Positions 8,742 to 16,072 of a DNA stretch of 64,000 nucleotides are shown here, in pieces. Positions within the stretch are counted from its first letter, which is position 1; each line of letters begins with the position of its first letter. Made by a program: the position numbers and the translations under genes. A model generated the notes under the pieces. The model saw nothing but the letters and a program-made list of their open reading frames with translations, searched no databases and was not told the DNA's origin. The stretch spans positions 310,001-374,000 of the forward strand of contig NZ_VTWS01000001.1 in NCBI RefSeq assembly GCF_008727875.1, read 5' to 3'. The DNA is from Larkinella humicola (GTDB lineage Bacteria > Bacteroidota > Bacteroidia > Cytophagales > Spirosomataceae).

Positions 8742-9572
8742 TCAATCGCAATCCGCCAATCCAAACGTATTTACCCGCTTCGTACTGCCTTCTTCAACCG
8801 TCTGCGAAACGGCATAGTTTTGGTTGTTTTTGACCACATTGGTGATCTGGAACGTCTTGTGAGCCGTCACTTTTCCCGACTCGTCAAATTCATCGCTTTC
8901 AAATCCCTTCAGGATGGTTTTCTTCCAGGGGTAGAGGTTGAAAACATCAAACGGTAAACCCCGTTTGGCCAGCAGCGCTTCGGGACTTTGGGTGGAGGAA
9001 TCGTAGACGTGGGCTTCCGCATAATATTTCGTTCCGTCTTCCAGATACTGGTAGGTGCTGTTTCCGTTCGCGTCGTACGAAAAGACTTTTTCAAACGTGG
9101 GTTCGTCCTTACTGGCCGGCATAGCTTTGAAGCTCAGGATACGCCCCTCGGCATCGTACCGGATGGTCGTAGTCAGGACGGTTTGGGAGCCAACAAGGTC
9201 TTGGATTTCCGTGAGTTTACCGTCGGTCCATCGGCATTTCAGGCCACTGCCAATGCCCCAGTCGGTGAGTTGGTCGGGTGTTTTTCCGTCGACGGTAATC
9301 GTGGCGCCGGTTATCTGATTTGCGCTGTTGTATGCGAAGGTATAAACGTATACATGCTCGGTACTGCCGCCGGTCGGCCCTTTAAAATTGACAGTCAACT
9401 GGCTGACGTAGCCAGCCGCGTTGTAGGCATACTGGTGTTTGTTGCCGTTGCCACGGTCGATGGCGGTCAGTTTGCAACTCGCTTCGCTAGGTGCATCGAT
9501 CTCCGATTTTTTGCAGTGTGTTAAACTCAGCAGGGTAAACCCCAGCAATAGGGTTGTCAATGCGGTTTTCAT
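8742..9572 (-). CDS. Lipoprotein with YD/RHS-like repeats
   Basis: A 276-residue lipoprotein. The signal peptide ends in the lipobox LSLTHC (Cys about residue 20). The body holds degenerate repeats of the form YxYNAAGYVSQL, FAYNSANQITGA, IRYDAEGRILSF and FSYDANGNSTYQ, which resemble the YD (RHS) repeats that build a beta-spiral. There is no toxin-like C-terminal domain, so this is not a full RHS polymorphic toxin. It is convergent with the GH78 gene, 12 bp between stops. The function is unknown. Confidence 0.75.
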   Translation of the reverse strand: MKTALTTLLLGFTLLSLTHCKKSEIDAPSEASCKLTAIDRGNGNKHQYAYNAAGYVSQLTVNFKGPTGGSTEHVYVYTFAYNSANQITGATITVDGKTPDQLTDWGIGSGLKCRWTDGKLTEIQDLVGSQTVLTTTIRYDAEGRILSFKAMPASKDEPTFEKVFSYDANGNSTYQYLEDGTKYYAEAHVYDSSTQSPEALLAKRGLPFDVFNLYPWKKTILKGFESDEFDESGKVTAHKTFQITNVVKNNQNYAVSQTVEEGSTKRVNTFGLADCD

Positions 9573-9725
9573 AAAAGACGAAATAGGTTGGTGTGAATGA
9601 CATGGGTCATCACAAACCTATCGAGGCCTCGCCGGTTTGCCATGGCGGTTTGTACGAATAGACGGGATCAGTATTTGAAGTGTTTTTTTTGCGATGCGAT
9701 CCGGCGAGTCACGAAAAAAGATGAA

Positions 9726-9770
9726 CGTGACAATTGTCACGGAACCCGTTTTTCCAAAACCGTATTTTTG
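9726..9770 (+). promoter_or_regulatory. CRP/FNR-like palindrome and -7 element upstream of the rhodanese gene
   Basis: CGTGACAATTGTCACG (9726-9741) is a perfect 16-bp palindrome of the half-site style used by the CRP/FNR family. TATTTTTG at 9763-9770 matches the Bacteroidota -7 element TAnnTTTG. There is no good TTG 19-21 nt upstream of it. If transcription starts a few bases after the -7 element, the palindrome is centred near -43, the position of a class II activator. Confidence 0.5.
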
Positions 9771-9795
9771 CCCCATCAGCTTCAAAAGCATTCGT

Positions 9796-10098
9796 ATGAT
9801 GAACCTCATAAAAAGTCTGTTTGGTAAGGCCGACACCAGCCAGTTTAACGAAATCCGCTCGCAGGGCGCTCTGATTATTGACGTTCGGTCGCCAGGTGAA
9901 TTTGCCGGTGGGCATGTGCCGGGGGCCGTCAACATTCCCCTCGACCAGCTCGAATCCAAACTCAGCACGATCAAAGGCTATCAGAAACCTCTGATTTTAT
10001 GTTGTGCCTCCGGGATGCGCAGCGCCCGCGCCAAAGCCATCCTGCGCGGGAAAGGCGTTGAAAACCTGTTCGATGCCGGTAGCTGGCGGAATTTGTAG
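9796..10098 (+). CDS. Single-domain rhodanese-like sulfurtransferase
   Basis: A 100-residue rhodanese domain that transfers sulfane sulfur through a Cys persulfide. The active-site loop is CASGMRS (Cys about residue 73, preceded by another Cys), and the fold markers are IIDVRSPGEFAGGHVPGAVNIP. The start is the ATG at 9796; an open frame extends 34 codons upstream, but it crosses the probable promoter and operator. It stands alone, facing away from the YD-repeat lipoprotein. The thiol flavoprotein at 480-1394 is in the same window but not linked. Confidence 0.88.
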   Translation: MMNLIKSLFGKADTSQFNEIRSQGALIIDVRSPGEFAGGHVPGAVNIPLDQLESKLSTIKGYQKPLILCCASGMRSARAKAILRGKGVENLFDAGSWRNL

Positions 10099-10116
10099 GA
10101 ACCGGCGTTGACGAAA

Positions 10117-10148
10117 ACTGCCCGAATCGACGACCCGGTTCGGGCAGT
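10117..10148 (+). terminator. Stem-loop after the rhodanese gene
   Basis: ACTGCCCGAA (10117-10126) and TTCGGGCAGT (10139-10148) form a perfect 10-bp stem with a 12-nt loop, 18 bp after the stop codon. There is no strong T-run on the plus strand. Confidence 0.55.
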
Positions 10149-10205
10149 CCGAAATCGCTTTGAGTCGTTTCTGCGTATATATCCTGCTGTTAACCCAAGC
10201 GAGAT

Positions 10206-11630
10206 ATGAAACGCCTTTTTTCTCTGTCCATCCTTCTTTTTCTGCTGGTTCAGGCCGGTTTTGCCCAGAAAGCCACCAGCACCGTTCAGGCCATTCGGTA
10301 CATCAAACTTGCCAACACGCTTCGGGCGCTGGACAAACCGCAGGACGCCATCAGCCTGCTGGAGAGGGCGTTACCGGCCGTTCGGGGCACCAATCCCTAT
10401 TGGGAAGCGTTTGCCTGCGAGCTGCTGGGACTGGCCCACTACGAAAATAACAACAGCGAAAACGCTGATTATTATCTGAAAATCGCCCGGAGCCGCTACG
10501 AGAAGCTGCGGTATGTCGCCAGTGCCTGGGGCGTCAATGAACTGATTCGCGACATTTCCGGTAAAAATCTGTATGCCGGTATTCAGTTTGGGGCTTCGGA
10601 TGTGAAGCTGGCGATTTTCAAAACCAAATACGAAAGCGATTTTTACGAAAAAGATATCAAAACCCGGTTTGAGGTTCCCAACGTTAGTTTTGTAGCCGAT
10701 GCCTCGAAGTCGCTGGAAGCCGGGCAGAATGCATTGAAAGTCTGTCTCGACACCATCAGTCGCTACAACATCCCGACCGAACGGATCTTCATTGTGTTCA
10801 GCAACGAAATGAAGGAGGGACTGGCCAGAACCCCGGCGACGAAAAAGATGCTGTATGATCAGTTGTCGCGGGCGTTGCCGACGGGCAATCTGCGCATCGA
10901 CACCACACTTTCCATCGACCGCGAAGCTGAACTGTTTACCGTTGGCTCCATTCCCCGAAAAGTCTGGCCGACCACCTCGTCGCTCAACATCGGCAGCGAT
11001 GTCACGGTGGGCGGTTATTTCGATGCTGACAAAACGTTTCACCCGATTGAAATGCCGGTGGGAATGAACACACTGGTGAGCCAGATTGAAAGCAAGCGTT
11101 CGCTGAACACGGACGCGTTTAAAAAGGAAGCGCAACGGGTCATCAAAACCGTGGCGGATACGGCCCTGGCACCCCGTTTCAAAACCAGTGGCGCAGGACT
11201 GCAACAACGTCGGACGGTGGGGCTGGGGGGCGATGTGGCCTGGGCGCTGGTGACCTATCTGCACCCCGAAAAAACCGGAACCACGGCGGTAGCCATTTCG
11301 ATGGAAGATGTGGAGCGGTTTAAAAAAATGGTGATGGATGATTACCAGACGCTTACACGCCCCAATGTGAAAGACATCGCCGACGCAGCCCTTCGCAGCA
11401 AAGCGGAGCAGGAAATCAGCGCGGTTCGAGATCAATTGAGTGAAAAGCAGCTCATTGCCGGGGCGTTGTGGCTCGAATCCATCATGAAAACCTACTCGAC
11501 GCCCTCGGCTCCCAAGCGGTTTGTGTTCATCCGAAATTCGGACATTGGCTGGGTTACCGGCAAGTTTCTGGAGACCATTAGTGGCGAATACGAATCGACC
11601 ATTGCCAAAGGGGCTCTGTATACCCGCTAA
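10206..11630 (+). CDS. Secreted protein with TPR-like N-terminus and ASKHA/Ppx-like domain
   Basis: A 474-residue exported protein with a signal peptide (MKRLFSLSILLFLLVQAGFAQ). Residues 25-110 look like two or three helical tetratricopeptide-type repeats (LANTLRALDKPQDAISLLERAL). The rest resembles the actin-like ATPase/exopolyphosphatase fold. YAGIQFGASDVKLAIFK (about residue 122) is like the phosphate-1 loop, SSLNIGSDVTVGGYF (about residue 259) like phosphate-2, and TVGLGGDVAWAL a later glycine-rich loop. Ppx/GppA enzymes are normally cytosolic, so an exported version is odd. The assignment rests on motif shape only and the function is unknown. Confidence 0.55.
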   Translation: MKRLFSLSILLFLLVQAGFAQKATSTVQAIRYIKLANTLRALDKPQDAISLLERALPAVRGTNPYWEAFACELLGLAHYENNNSENADYYLKIARSRYEKLRYVASAWGVNELIRDISGKNLYAGIQFGASDVKLAIFKTKYESDFYEKDIKTRFEVPNVSFVADASKSLEAGQNALKVCLDTISRYNIPTERIFIVFSNEMKEGLARTPATKKMLYDQLSRALPTGNLRIDTTLSIDREAELFTVGSIPRKVWPTTSSLNIGSDVTVGGYFDADKTFHPIEMPVGMNTLVSQIESKRSLNTDAFKKEAQRVIKTVADTALAPRFKTSGAGLQQRRTVGLGGDVAWALVTYLHPEKTGTTAVAISMEDVERFKKMVMDDYQTLTRPNVKDIADAALRSKAEQEISAVRDQLSEKQLIAGALWLESIMKTYSTPSAPKRFVFIRNSDIGWVTGKFLETISGEYESTIAKGALYTR

Positions 11631-11645
11631 TTCATTTTTGTCGTG

Positions 11646-11882
11646 TTGATTACACCCGAAGCCCGCAGGGCTGGCACCTGGATAACCCCGGATGCCATCC
11701 AGAGACCGGGAGCAGAGATCAGAACGATGCAGAATCAATCCTGAAAGGGTTGCATCAATTTCAGATCAGAGTATTTAACCCTCTCAGAGTTGACTATTGG
11801 GTTGTTCGGTTGCTGACCCTGACCCCCGGATGCCATCCGGGGTTATCCTTGTGCCAGCCGTGCGGGCTTCGGGTGTAATCAA
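11646..11882. repeat. Inverted-repeat element with 55-bp REP-like ends (family B)
   Basis: The arms 11646-11700 and 11828-11882 are reverse complements with about four mismatches over 55 bp and enclose 127 bp without a gene. The arms carry the REP-like words AAGCCCGCAGGGCT and GGATAACCCCGGATGC. Near-copies of these occur at 56831-56880 and 58248-58440. The structure fits a non-autonomous REP/BIME or MITE-like element. No transposase or obvious target-site duplication was seen. It fills most of the 427-bp spacer 11631-12057; the bases between 11883 and 11993 show nothing further. Confidence 0.75.
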
Positions 11883-11993
11883 CCGGGCCTGGAAGCCGCA
11901 ACATCCGGATTGCGAAAGCCTTCTTCAGGGGATTGAGATTAAAACGGTAAGCGCTGTTTGTTGTTAAATAGTGTGTTTACTAGTCCTGTTTCG

Positions 11994-12032
11994 GCACATT
12001 TGCGTATATTCAAACGCAAATGTGCTTTTTTT
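11994..12032 (+). terminator. Terminator-shaped hairpin in the leader of the Gfo/Idh gene
   Basis: GCACATTTGCGT (11994-12005) and ACGCAAATGTGC (12014-12025) form a perfect 12-bp stem with an 8-nt loop, followed at once by a run of seven T. It ends about 26 bp before the start codon at 12058. It may end read-through from upstream or act as an attenuator for the oxidoreductase gene. Confidence 0.6.
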
Positions 12033-12057
12033 GAATAGCCAAAACCCAATAAACCCC

Positions 12058-13518
12058 ATGCATTCCAATCGTCGCGACTTTATTAAAGGCTTGTCAGCTG
12101 CTTCGGCGCTGGTGGCCACCCAAAGTGTCGCCAAGCCTTTCAATATCATACGGGATCTGAAAAAGGTCAGCCCCAACGACAAGATCCGGATTGCCACCAT
12201 CGGCATGGGGATTCAGGGGAATTTCGACACCCAGGCGGCTTTGCGCAACCCGGATGTGGAACTGGTGGCCGTGGCCGATCTCTACTCCGGGCGGCTCGAA
12301 CACGCGCGGACGGCTTTCGGGCAACAGGTCTACACGACGCGTGATTACCGCGAGATCCTGGCCCGCAAAGACGTGGACGCCGTTCTGGTGGTCACGCCCG
12401 ATCACTGGCATGATCACATCACCATTGCCGCCCTGAAAGCCGGGAAACACGTCTATTGCGAAAAACCGATGGTGCAGCATCTCAACGAAGGCAAAGCCGT
12501 AATCGATGCGTGGAAAAAATCGGGAAAAACCATGCAGGTCGGTAGCCAGCGCATCAGCAGTGCGTCGTTTAAGGAAGCCAAGCGACTGATCGAGGCCGGT
12601 GAAATCGGGCAGATCAACTACATCGAATCCAACAGCGACCGGTTCAACGCCATCGGTGCCTGGAACTACTCCGTACCGCCCGATGCTTCCCCGCAAACCG
12701 TCGATTGGGACCGGTTTCTGGGCGATGCGCCGAAGCGTCCGTTCGACCCGATCCGGTTTTTCCGCTGGCGAAACTTCAAGGACTACGGCACGGGGGTGGC
12801 CGGTGACCTGTTCATTCACCTGATTACGGGCGTTCATTACGTGACCAACACGCTGGGGCCGACGCGGGTGTATTCGTCGGGCAATCTGGCCTACTGGAAA
12901 GAAAACCGCGATGTGCCGGATATCATGACGAGCATCATGGATTACCCGAAAACGGAGCAACACGAAGCGTTTCAAATGGTATTGCGCGTCAATTTTGCGA
13001 ATGCCGGCAAAATCAGCAACGTGACCCGGATCATCGGCAACGAAGGCACGGTCGAGTTTTCGGAGAACAACCTGATTCTGACCAGGAAAAAACTGCCGAT
13101 TGCGCCGGGCTACGGGAATTACGACAGCTTCTTTACGTTCACGGAGGATGTGCAGAAGAAGTTTGTGGAGCAATACGACGCCAAATACCCGCCCGAAACC
13201 CGCACCGCCGAACCGGTAAAGGAAATTAAATTCGAAGCCCCCAAAGACGACGACGCCCACGCCAAACACTTCGCAGATTTCTTTACGAACATGCGGGCGG
13301 GCAGCCAGGGAACCATCGAGGACCCGGTTTTCGGGTTCCGCGCAGCCGCCCCGGTGCTGGCCTGCAACGAGAGTTATTTCGAAAACAAAGTTGTGCATTG
13401 GGACCCTGTGACAATGACGCAGAAATACCCCGATGGGGCGAAAAGCAAGAAAGCGTCGACGGAAAAGAAACCCGTTAGCCCGGCCAAGAAAGCCGTGACG
13501 GTTGCCAAGAAATCGTAA
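12058..13518 (+). CDS. Tat-exported Gfo/Idh/MocA-type NAD(P) oxidoreductase with Lys-rich tail
   Basis: A 486-residue sugar-type dehydrogenase. The N-terminus MHSNRRDFIKGLSAASA is a twin-arginine signal, so the folded protein with its nucleotide would be exported. The Rossmann fold is IRIATIGMGIQGNF (about residue 46). The family motif CEKPM (about residue 140) holds the catalytic Lys. The C-terminal domain has GDLFIHLITGVHY, with the usual active-site His. The last 30 residues are rich in Lys, Ala and Pro (SKKASTEKKPVSPAKKAV), like the tail of a histone-H1-like protein, and are not part of the family domain. The ATG at 12058 gives the Tat signal; an upstream frame to 11971 crosses the hairpin. 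Confidence 0.87.
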   Translation: MHSNRRDFIKGLSAASALVATQSVAKPFNIIRDLKKVSPNDKIRIATIGMGIQGNFDTQAALRNPDVELVAVADLYSGRLEHARTAFGQQVYTTRDYREILARKDVDAVLVVTPDHWHDHITIAALKAGKHVYCEKPMVQHLNEGKAVIDAWKKSGKTMQVGSQRISSASFKEAKRLIEAGEIGQINYIESNSDRFNAIGAWNYSVPPDASPQTVDWDRFLGDAPKRPFDPIRFFRWRNFKDYGTGVAGDLFIHLITGVHYVTNTLGPTRVYSSGNLAYWKENRDVPDIMTSIMDYPKTEQHEAFQMVLRVNFANAGKISNVTRIIGNEGTVEFSENNLILTRKKLPIAPGYGNYDSFFTFTEDVQKKFVEQYDAKYPPETRTAEPVKEIKFEAPKDDDAHAKHFADFFTNMRAGSQGTIEDPVFGFRAAAPVLACNESYFENKVVHWDPVTMTQKYPDGAKSKKASTEKKPVSPAKKAVTVAKKS

Positions 13519-13548
13519 GTATTACGGTTAGTTGATCCGTACATTTTT

Positions 13549-13708
13549 GACCCGTTAAGGTCACTACAGCGCAGTGTCGGTAGAAATTGTTTCCCATATG
13601 CGGCTACGTGTGCCGTCAGGTACACAACGGTGATGTACCTGACGGTACATGGGCATGCTTGGACCGGTTTTATTGACTGACGCTGCGCTGTGGTGACCCT
13701 AACGGGTC
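13549..13708. repeat. Nested double inverted repeat (family C)
   Basis: Outer arms 13549-13581 and 13676-13708 pair over 33 bp (GACCCGTTAAGGTCACTACA and beyond) with about four transition mismatches. Inside, TGTGCCGTCAGGTACA (13609-13624) and its complement at 13634-13649 form a second 16-bp stem with one mismatch and a 9-nt loop. It lies between two plus-strand genes. No ORF is apparent in the spacer. Confidence 0.8.
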
Positions 13709-13790
13709 TAAAAATGGGTCGACTACTCCTTGCGCAGAAAAGAATCCTGAATTCACGTTAAATACGTTCCTCTAACCGAACCTTGGATCG

Positions 13791-14111
13791 ATGAACATGG
13801 GTAATCTGTTTGCGGCCATTCCGGACTCGCTGCCTGATGAACTTTTTGAGGAGTTGATGGCGGAGAAAGGCATTAAAATCGAACGCATCGTCTCCAAAGG
13901 GCAGGCTTCACCGGACGGTTTCTGGTACGATCAGCCGGAGAACGAATGGGTGTTGGTCGTGCGGGGAGCGGCCCGGCTGCGAATCGAGGGCGTTGACGAA
14001 CCCATTGAACTAACCGCCGGAACCTACATCAACCTGCCCGCGCACGTCAAACACCGGGTTGACTGGACGAAAGAAGACGAAGAAACCATCTGGCTGGCAA
14101 TCTTTTATTGA
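13791..14111 (+). CDS. Small cupin-domain protein
   Basis: A 106-residue single-domain cupin, probably cytosolic. The conserved beta-barrel is seen as EWVLVVRGAARLRIEG, then ELTAGTYINLPAHVKHRVDW, which carries the G(X)5P and His of cupin motif 2. The first His ligands of motif 1 are not all present, so metal binding may be partial. The start ATG at 13791 follows a purine-poor leader; a second Met two codons later is possible. No partner gene is apparent. Confidence 0.8.
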   Translation: MNMGNLFAAIPDSLPDELFEELMAEKGIKIERIVSKGQASPDGFWYDQPENEWVLVVRGAARLRIEGVDEPIELTAGTYINLPAHVKHRVDWTKEDEETIWLAIFY

Positions 14112-14147
14112 CTTCCAAAGCCGAATCAGCCAACAGAACGGACTTGC

Positions 14148-14408
14148 CTAAAGATGAGGGTAAATAAGCCAAAGGGCGGCAACGATCAGCGTCTCCAGGA
14201 TCCAGATCCGGAGGTTGTTTTTCTCCAGCACCCGACGAATTAAAAAATGCATTCCGGCGAAACCCAGGGCAATGGGAATGCCGAAGAAAAACTGAAGAAT
14301 GTTGTTCTCCCGTCCGGTGTTTAAAAGCCCGTAGATGATCATGACCACCCCGATCAACGCCATCAGCATGAGTGGCGTTACGATACTGACAAGCTTCGAT
14401 AGAATCAT
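14148..14408 (-). CDS. Small three-helix membrane protein of unknown function
   Basis: Eighty-six residues with three hydrophobic helices (about 5-27, 38-57 and 68-83) and an Arg/Lys-rich loop before the third (RRVLEKNNLRIW). The ATG follows the stop codon of the upstream sugar isomerase-like gene with no gap, so the two are translationally coupled and co-transcribed. I do not recognise the family. Confidence 0.65.
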   Translation of the reverse strand: MILSKLVSIVTPLMLMALIGVVMIIYGLLNTGRENNILQFFFGIPIALGFAGMHFLIRRVLEKNNLRIWILETLIVAALWLIYPHL

Positions 14409-15365
14409 TTATTTTCCCCGCTTCGGTGTCAGGCCCAACTGCTCGTTGTAATAGCGGACCGTTTGAATCACCGAAGGTAAGTTGCTGGGTTTATCCTGTG
14501 TATCCCGCTCAATAATAATATGACCCGTAAAGTGCTGCCGCTGTAATTCCTTAAAAACTTCCGGGAAATTGATGACGCCCGTACCAACCGGCACATCCTT
14601 CAGTTTCGGGTCATTGTAAGCAGCAATGTCTTTTAAATGCAGGGCAATCAGGTGACCTTCCAGCTTTTTCAGGCCCTCGACCGGGTTGATGCCGCTTTTA
14701 GGCCAGTGGCCAATGTCCGCGCAAACTTTGAAATTAGGATGGTTTTTGAGAGCCGCCAACACCGAATCCGGATGCCAGTAGGCACTCACACCCTTCCAGT
14801 GGTTGTGGAGAGCGACTTTCAGCCCGTATACCCCCGCCAGACTGTCCACGCTATCCCAAAGTTCCACCGGCGGTTCTGCCGTGACGTACTTCACATTCAA
14901 TTTTTTGGCTAATTCAAATTCGTGCGTCCATTTATCGATGGTTTTGCCACCGGTTAAATAAATGGATTCCATCAGGAGGCCTTTATCGCTGACCTGCTGC
15001 TTGAGTTTGGCAATGCCCGACCACGACAGATTCATGAGGAGCGAATCCTTGAGATCGGCACCGGCCCGGCCAAAGGTGTAGCCTTCCACGAATTTCAACC
15101 CGGCGCTGTCCGCTTTGGCGAGTTGCTCGGGAAACGGAAACCGATTGAACGTATAGAGAGCAACGCCCAGTTTCCAGTTTTTGGGTCCGGCATATCTCGC
15201 AGCGGATTCAGGAGCCCGGTTTGCGGTTTTAGCAGTCATTTTCTTTTGAACCTGCGCCGACAGGTGTGCCGAAATCAGCATTCCGAGCGTCAGAAAGAAG
15301 AAAACGGAAAGTCTGCCTGACGAGGTATGAGTCGATTGAAGGCGATGGGGAGCGGGTTGATTCAT
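14409..15365 (-). CDS. Exported xylose isomerase-like TIM-barrel protein (sugar phosphate isomerase/epimerase family)
   Basis: A 318-residue protein with an N-terminal signal anchor or signal peptide (about residues 20-38, VFFFLTLGMLISAHLSAQ), then an AP-endonuclease-2/xylose isomerase TIM barrel starting at WKLGVALYTFNRF. Probable metal ligands are in VTAEPP (Glu), ALHNHW (His), KVCADIGHWPKSG (Asp, His) and IIIERD (Glu). Known relatives isomerise or epimerise sugars or cleave inositol-type substrates. The substrate here is unknown. The stop codon abuts the ATG of a small membrane protein. Confidence 0.82.
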   Translation of the reverse strand: MNQPAPHRLQSTHTSSGRLSVFFFLTLGMLISAHLSAQVQKKMTAKTANRAPESAARYAGPKNWKLGVALYTFNRFPFPEQLAKADSAGLKFVEGYTFGRAGADLKDSLLMNLSWSGIAKLKQQVSDKGLLMESIYLTGGKTIDKWTHEFELAKKLNVKYVTAEPPVELWDSVDSLAGVYGLKVALHNHWKGVSAYWHPDSVLAALKNHPNFKVCADIGHWPKSGINPVEGLKKLEGHLIALHLKDIAAYNDPKLKDVPVGTGVINFPEVFKELQRQHFTGHIIIERDTQDKPSNLPSVIQTVRYYNEQLGLTPKRGK

Positions 15366-15441
15366 GGGCCTTAAATGAATGGGTTAGGAGAGCAAGGTAC
15401 AAAAGGATTGGTGATCGACATGGCTTCGCCCGGATAAATCA

Positions 15442-15471
15442 AAAGGCTGACCTCTTTCGGGGCCAGCCTTT
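15442..15471 (-). terminator. Intrinsic terminator after the small secreted protein gene
   Basis: AAAGGCTG (15442-15449) pairs with CAGCCTTT (15464-15471), with a further C/T-G rich inner pairing. On the minus strand the stem is followed by TTTTGATTT. It lies 55 bp past the end of the 15526-15930 gene and upstream of the isomerase-like gene. Confidence 0.65.
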
Positions 15472-15525
15472 CCGGGTGGATATAGTCAGTCTGGGGTGAT
15501 ATCACATCGGCCACTCGATGCGGTT

Positions 15526-15930
15526 TTAGTGAAAAGCAATCAGTCGGGGCGTTGCCGGTACCGGTGGCGTAGTGGCCAGGGTTAGTTCCTGCGTGGTGGT
15601 TTCTACGCCGTTCGTAATGGTAACCTGGTAGACACCGTCGGGCAGGTTCCGGACGTCCAGTTGCAGCCGGGCGTTTTGGCGGTTTTTCCCAATTTGCTTG
15701 CTGAATACTTCGGCCCCCGCCCGGTTGACGATCCGTACCTGGACGGCCCCACCGGTTTGTTTATCCAGCGCAATCCGGAGTTTGCCTTCAGTGGTGGTAT
15801 ACATGCCACTCTGAAAAGCGACCGGTTTTTTGGGATGAACGAAGGACATGTAGACATCAGCCTTCGCAAACGAGAGACTGGTCAAGGTCATCAGAAAGGC
15901 AACGAGCAGGGATTTGGAGAGCGTTTTCAT
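15526..15930 (-). CDS. Secreted protein resembling a T9SS-type C-terminal domain
   Basis: A 134-residue protein from the ATG at 15930. The signal peptide is MKTLSKSLLVAFLMTLTSLSFA. The remaining 110 residues form a single immunoglobulin-like beta-sandwich: GKLRIALDKQ, VQVRIVNRAG, LQLDVRNLPDGVYQVTITNG. This resembles the sorting domains and DUF3244-like domains of Bacteroidota. As a free-standing domain it is more likely a small periplasmic or surface adaptor than a cargo signal. An in-frame Met at 15984 would hide the signal peptide and was rejected. Confidence 0.68.
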   Translation of the reverse strand: MKTLSKSLLVAFLMTLTSLSFAKADVYMSFVHPKKPVAFQSGMYTTTEGKLRIALDKQTGGAVQVRIVNRAGAEVFSKQIGKNRQNARLQLDVRNLPDGVYQVTITNGVETTTQELTLATTPPVPATPRLIAFH

Positions 15931-16072
15931 GGCGTATGAAGTTTTTGTTTTGGTCCGTTTGAATGAATCAAAGGTCCGCTTCAACGCCTGAAAAGGCTGT
16001 CACAAATGAGTCAATCCCTGCTACTTTTGGGATGGACAAAGGAGCAAAAATTCCGGTAGTTTGAGGTCGGTT

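Noticed and set aside
10371-11738. 455-codon open frame opposite the ASKHA-like gene
   Set aside because: It covers the same bases as a protein with a good signal peptide and runs into the REP-like repeat; judged a shadow.
12094-13398. 434-codon open frame opposite the Gfo/Idh gene
   Set aside because: A shadow of a well-recognised oxidoreductase; no domain or ribosome binding site.
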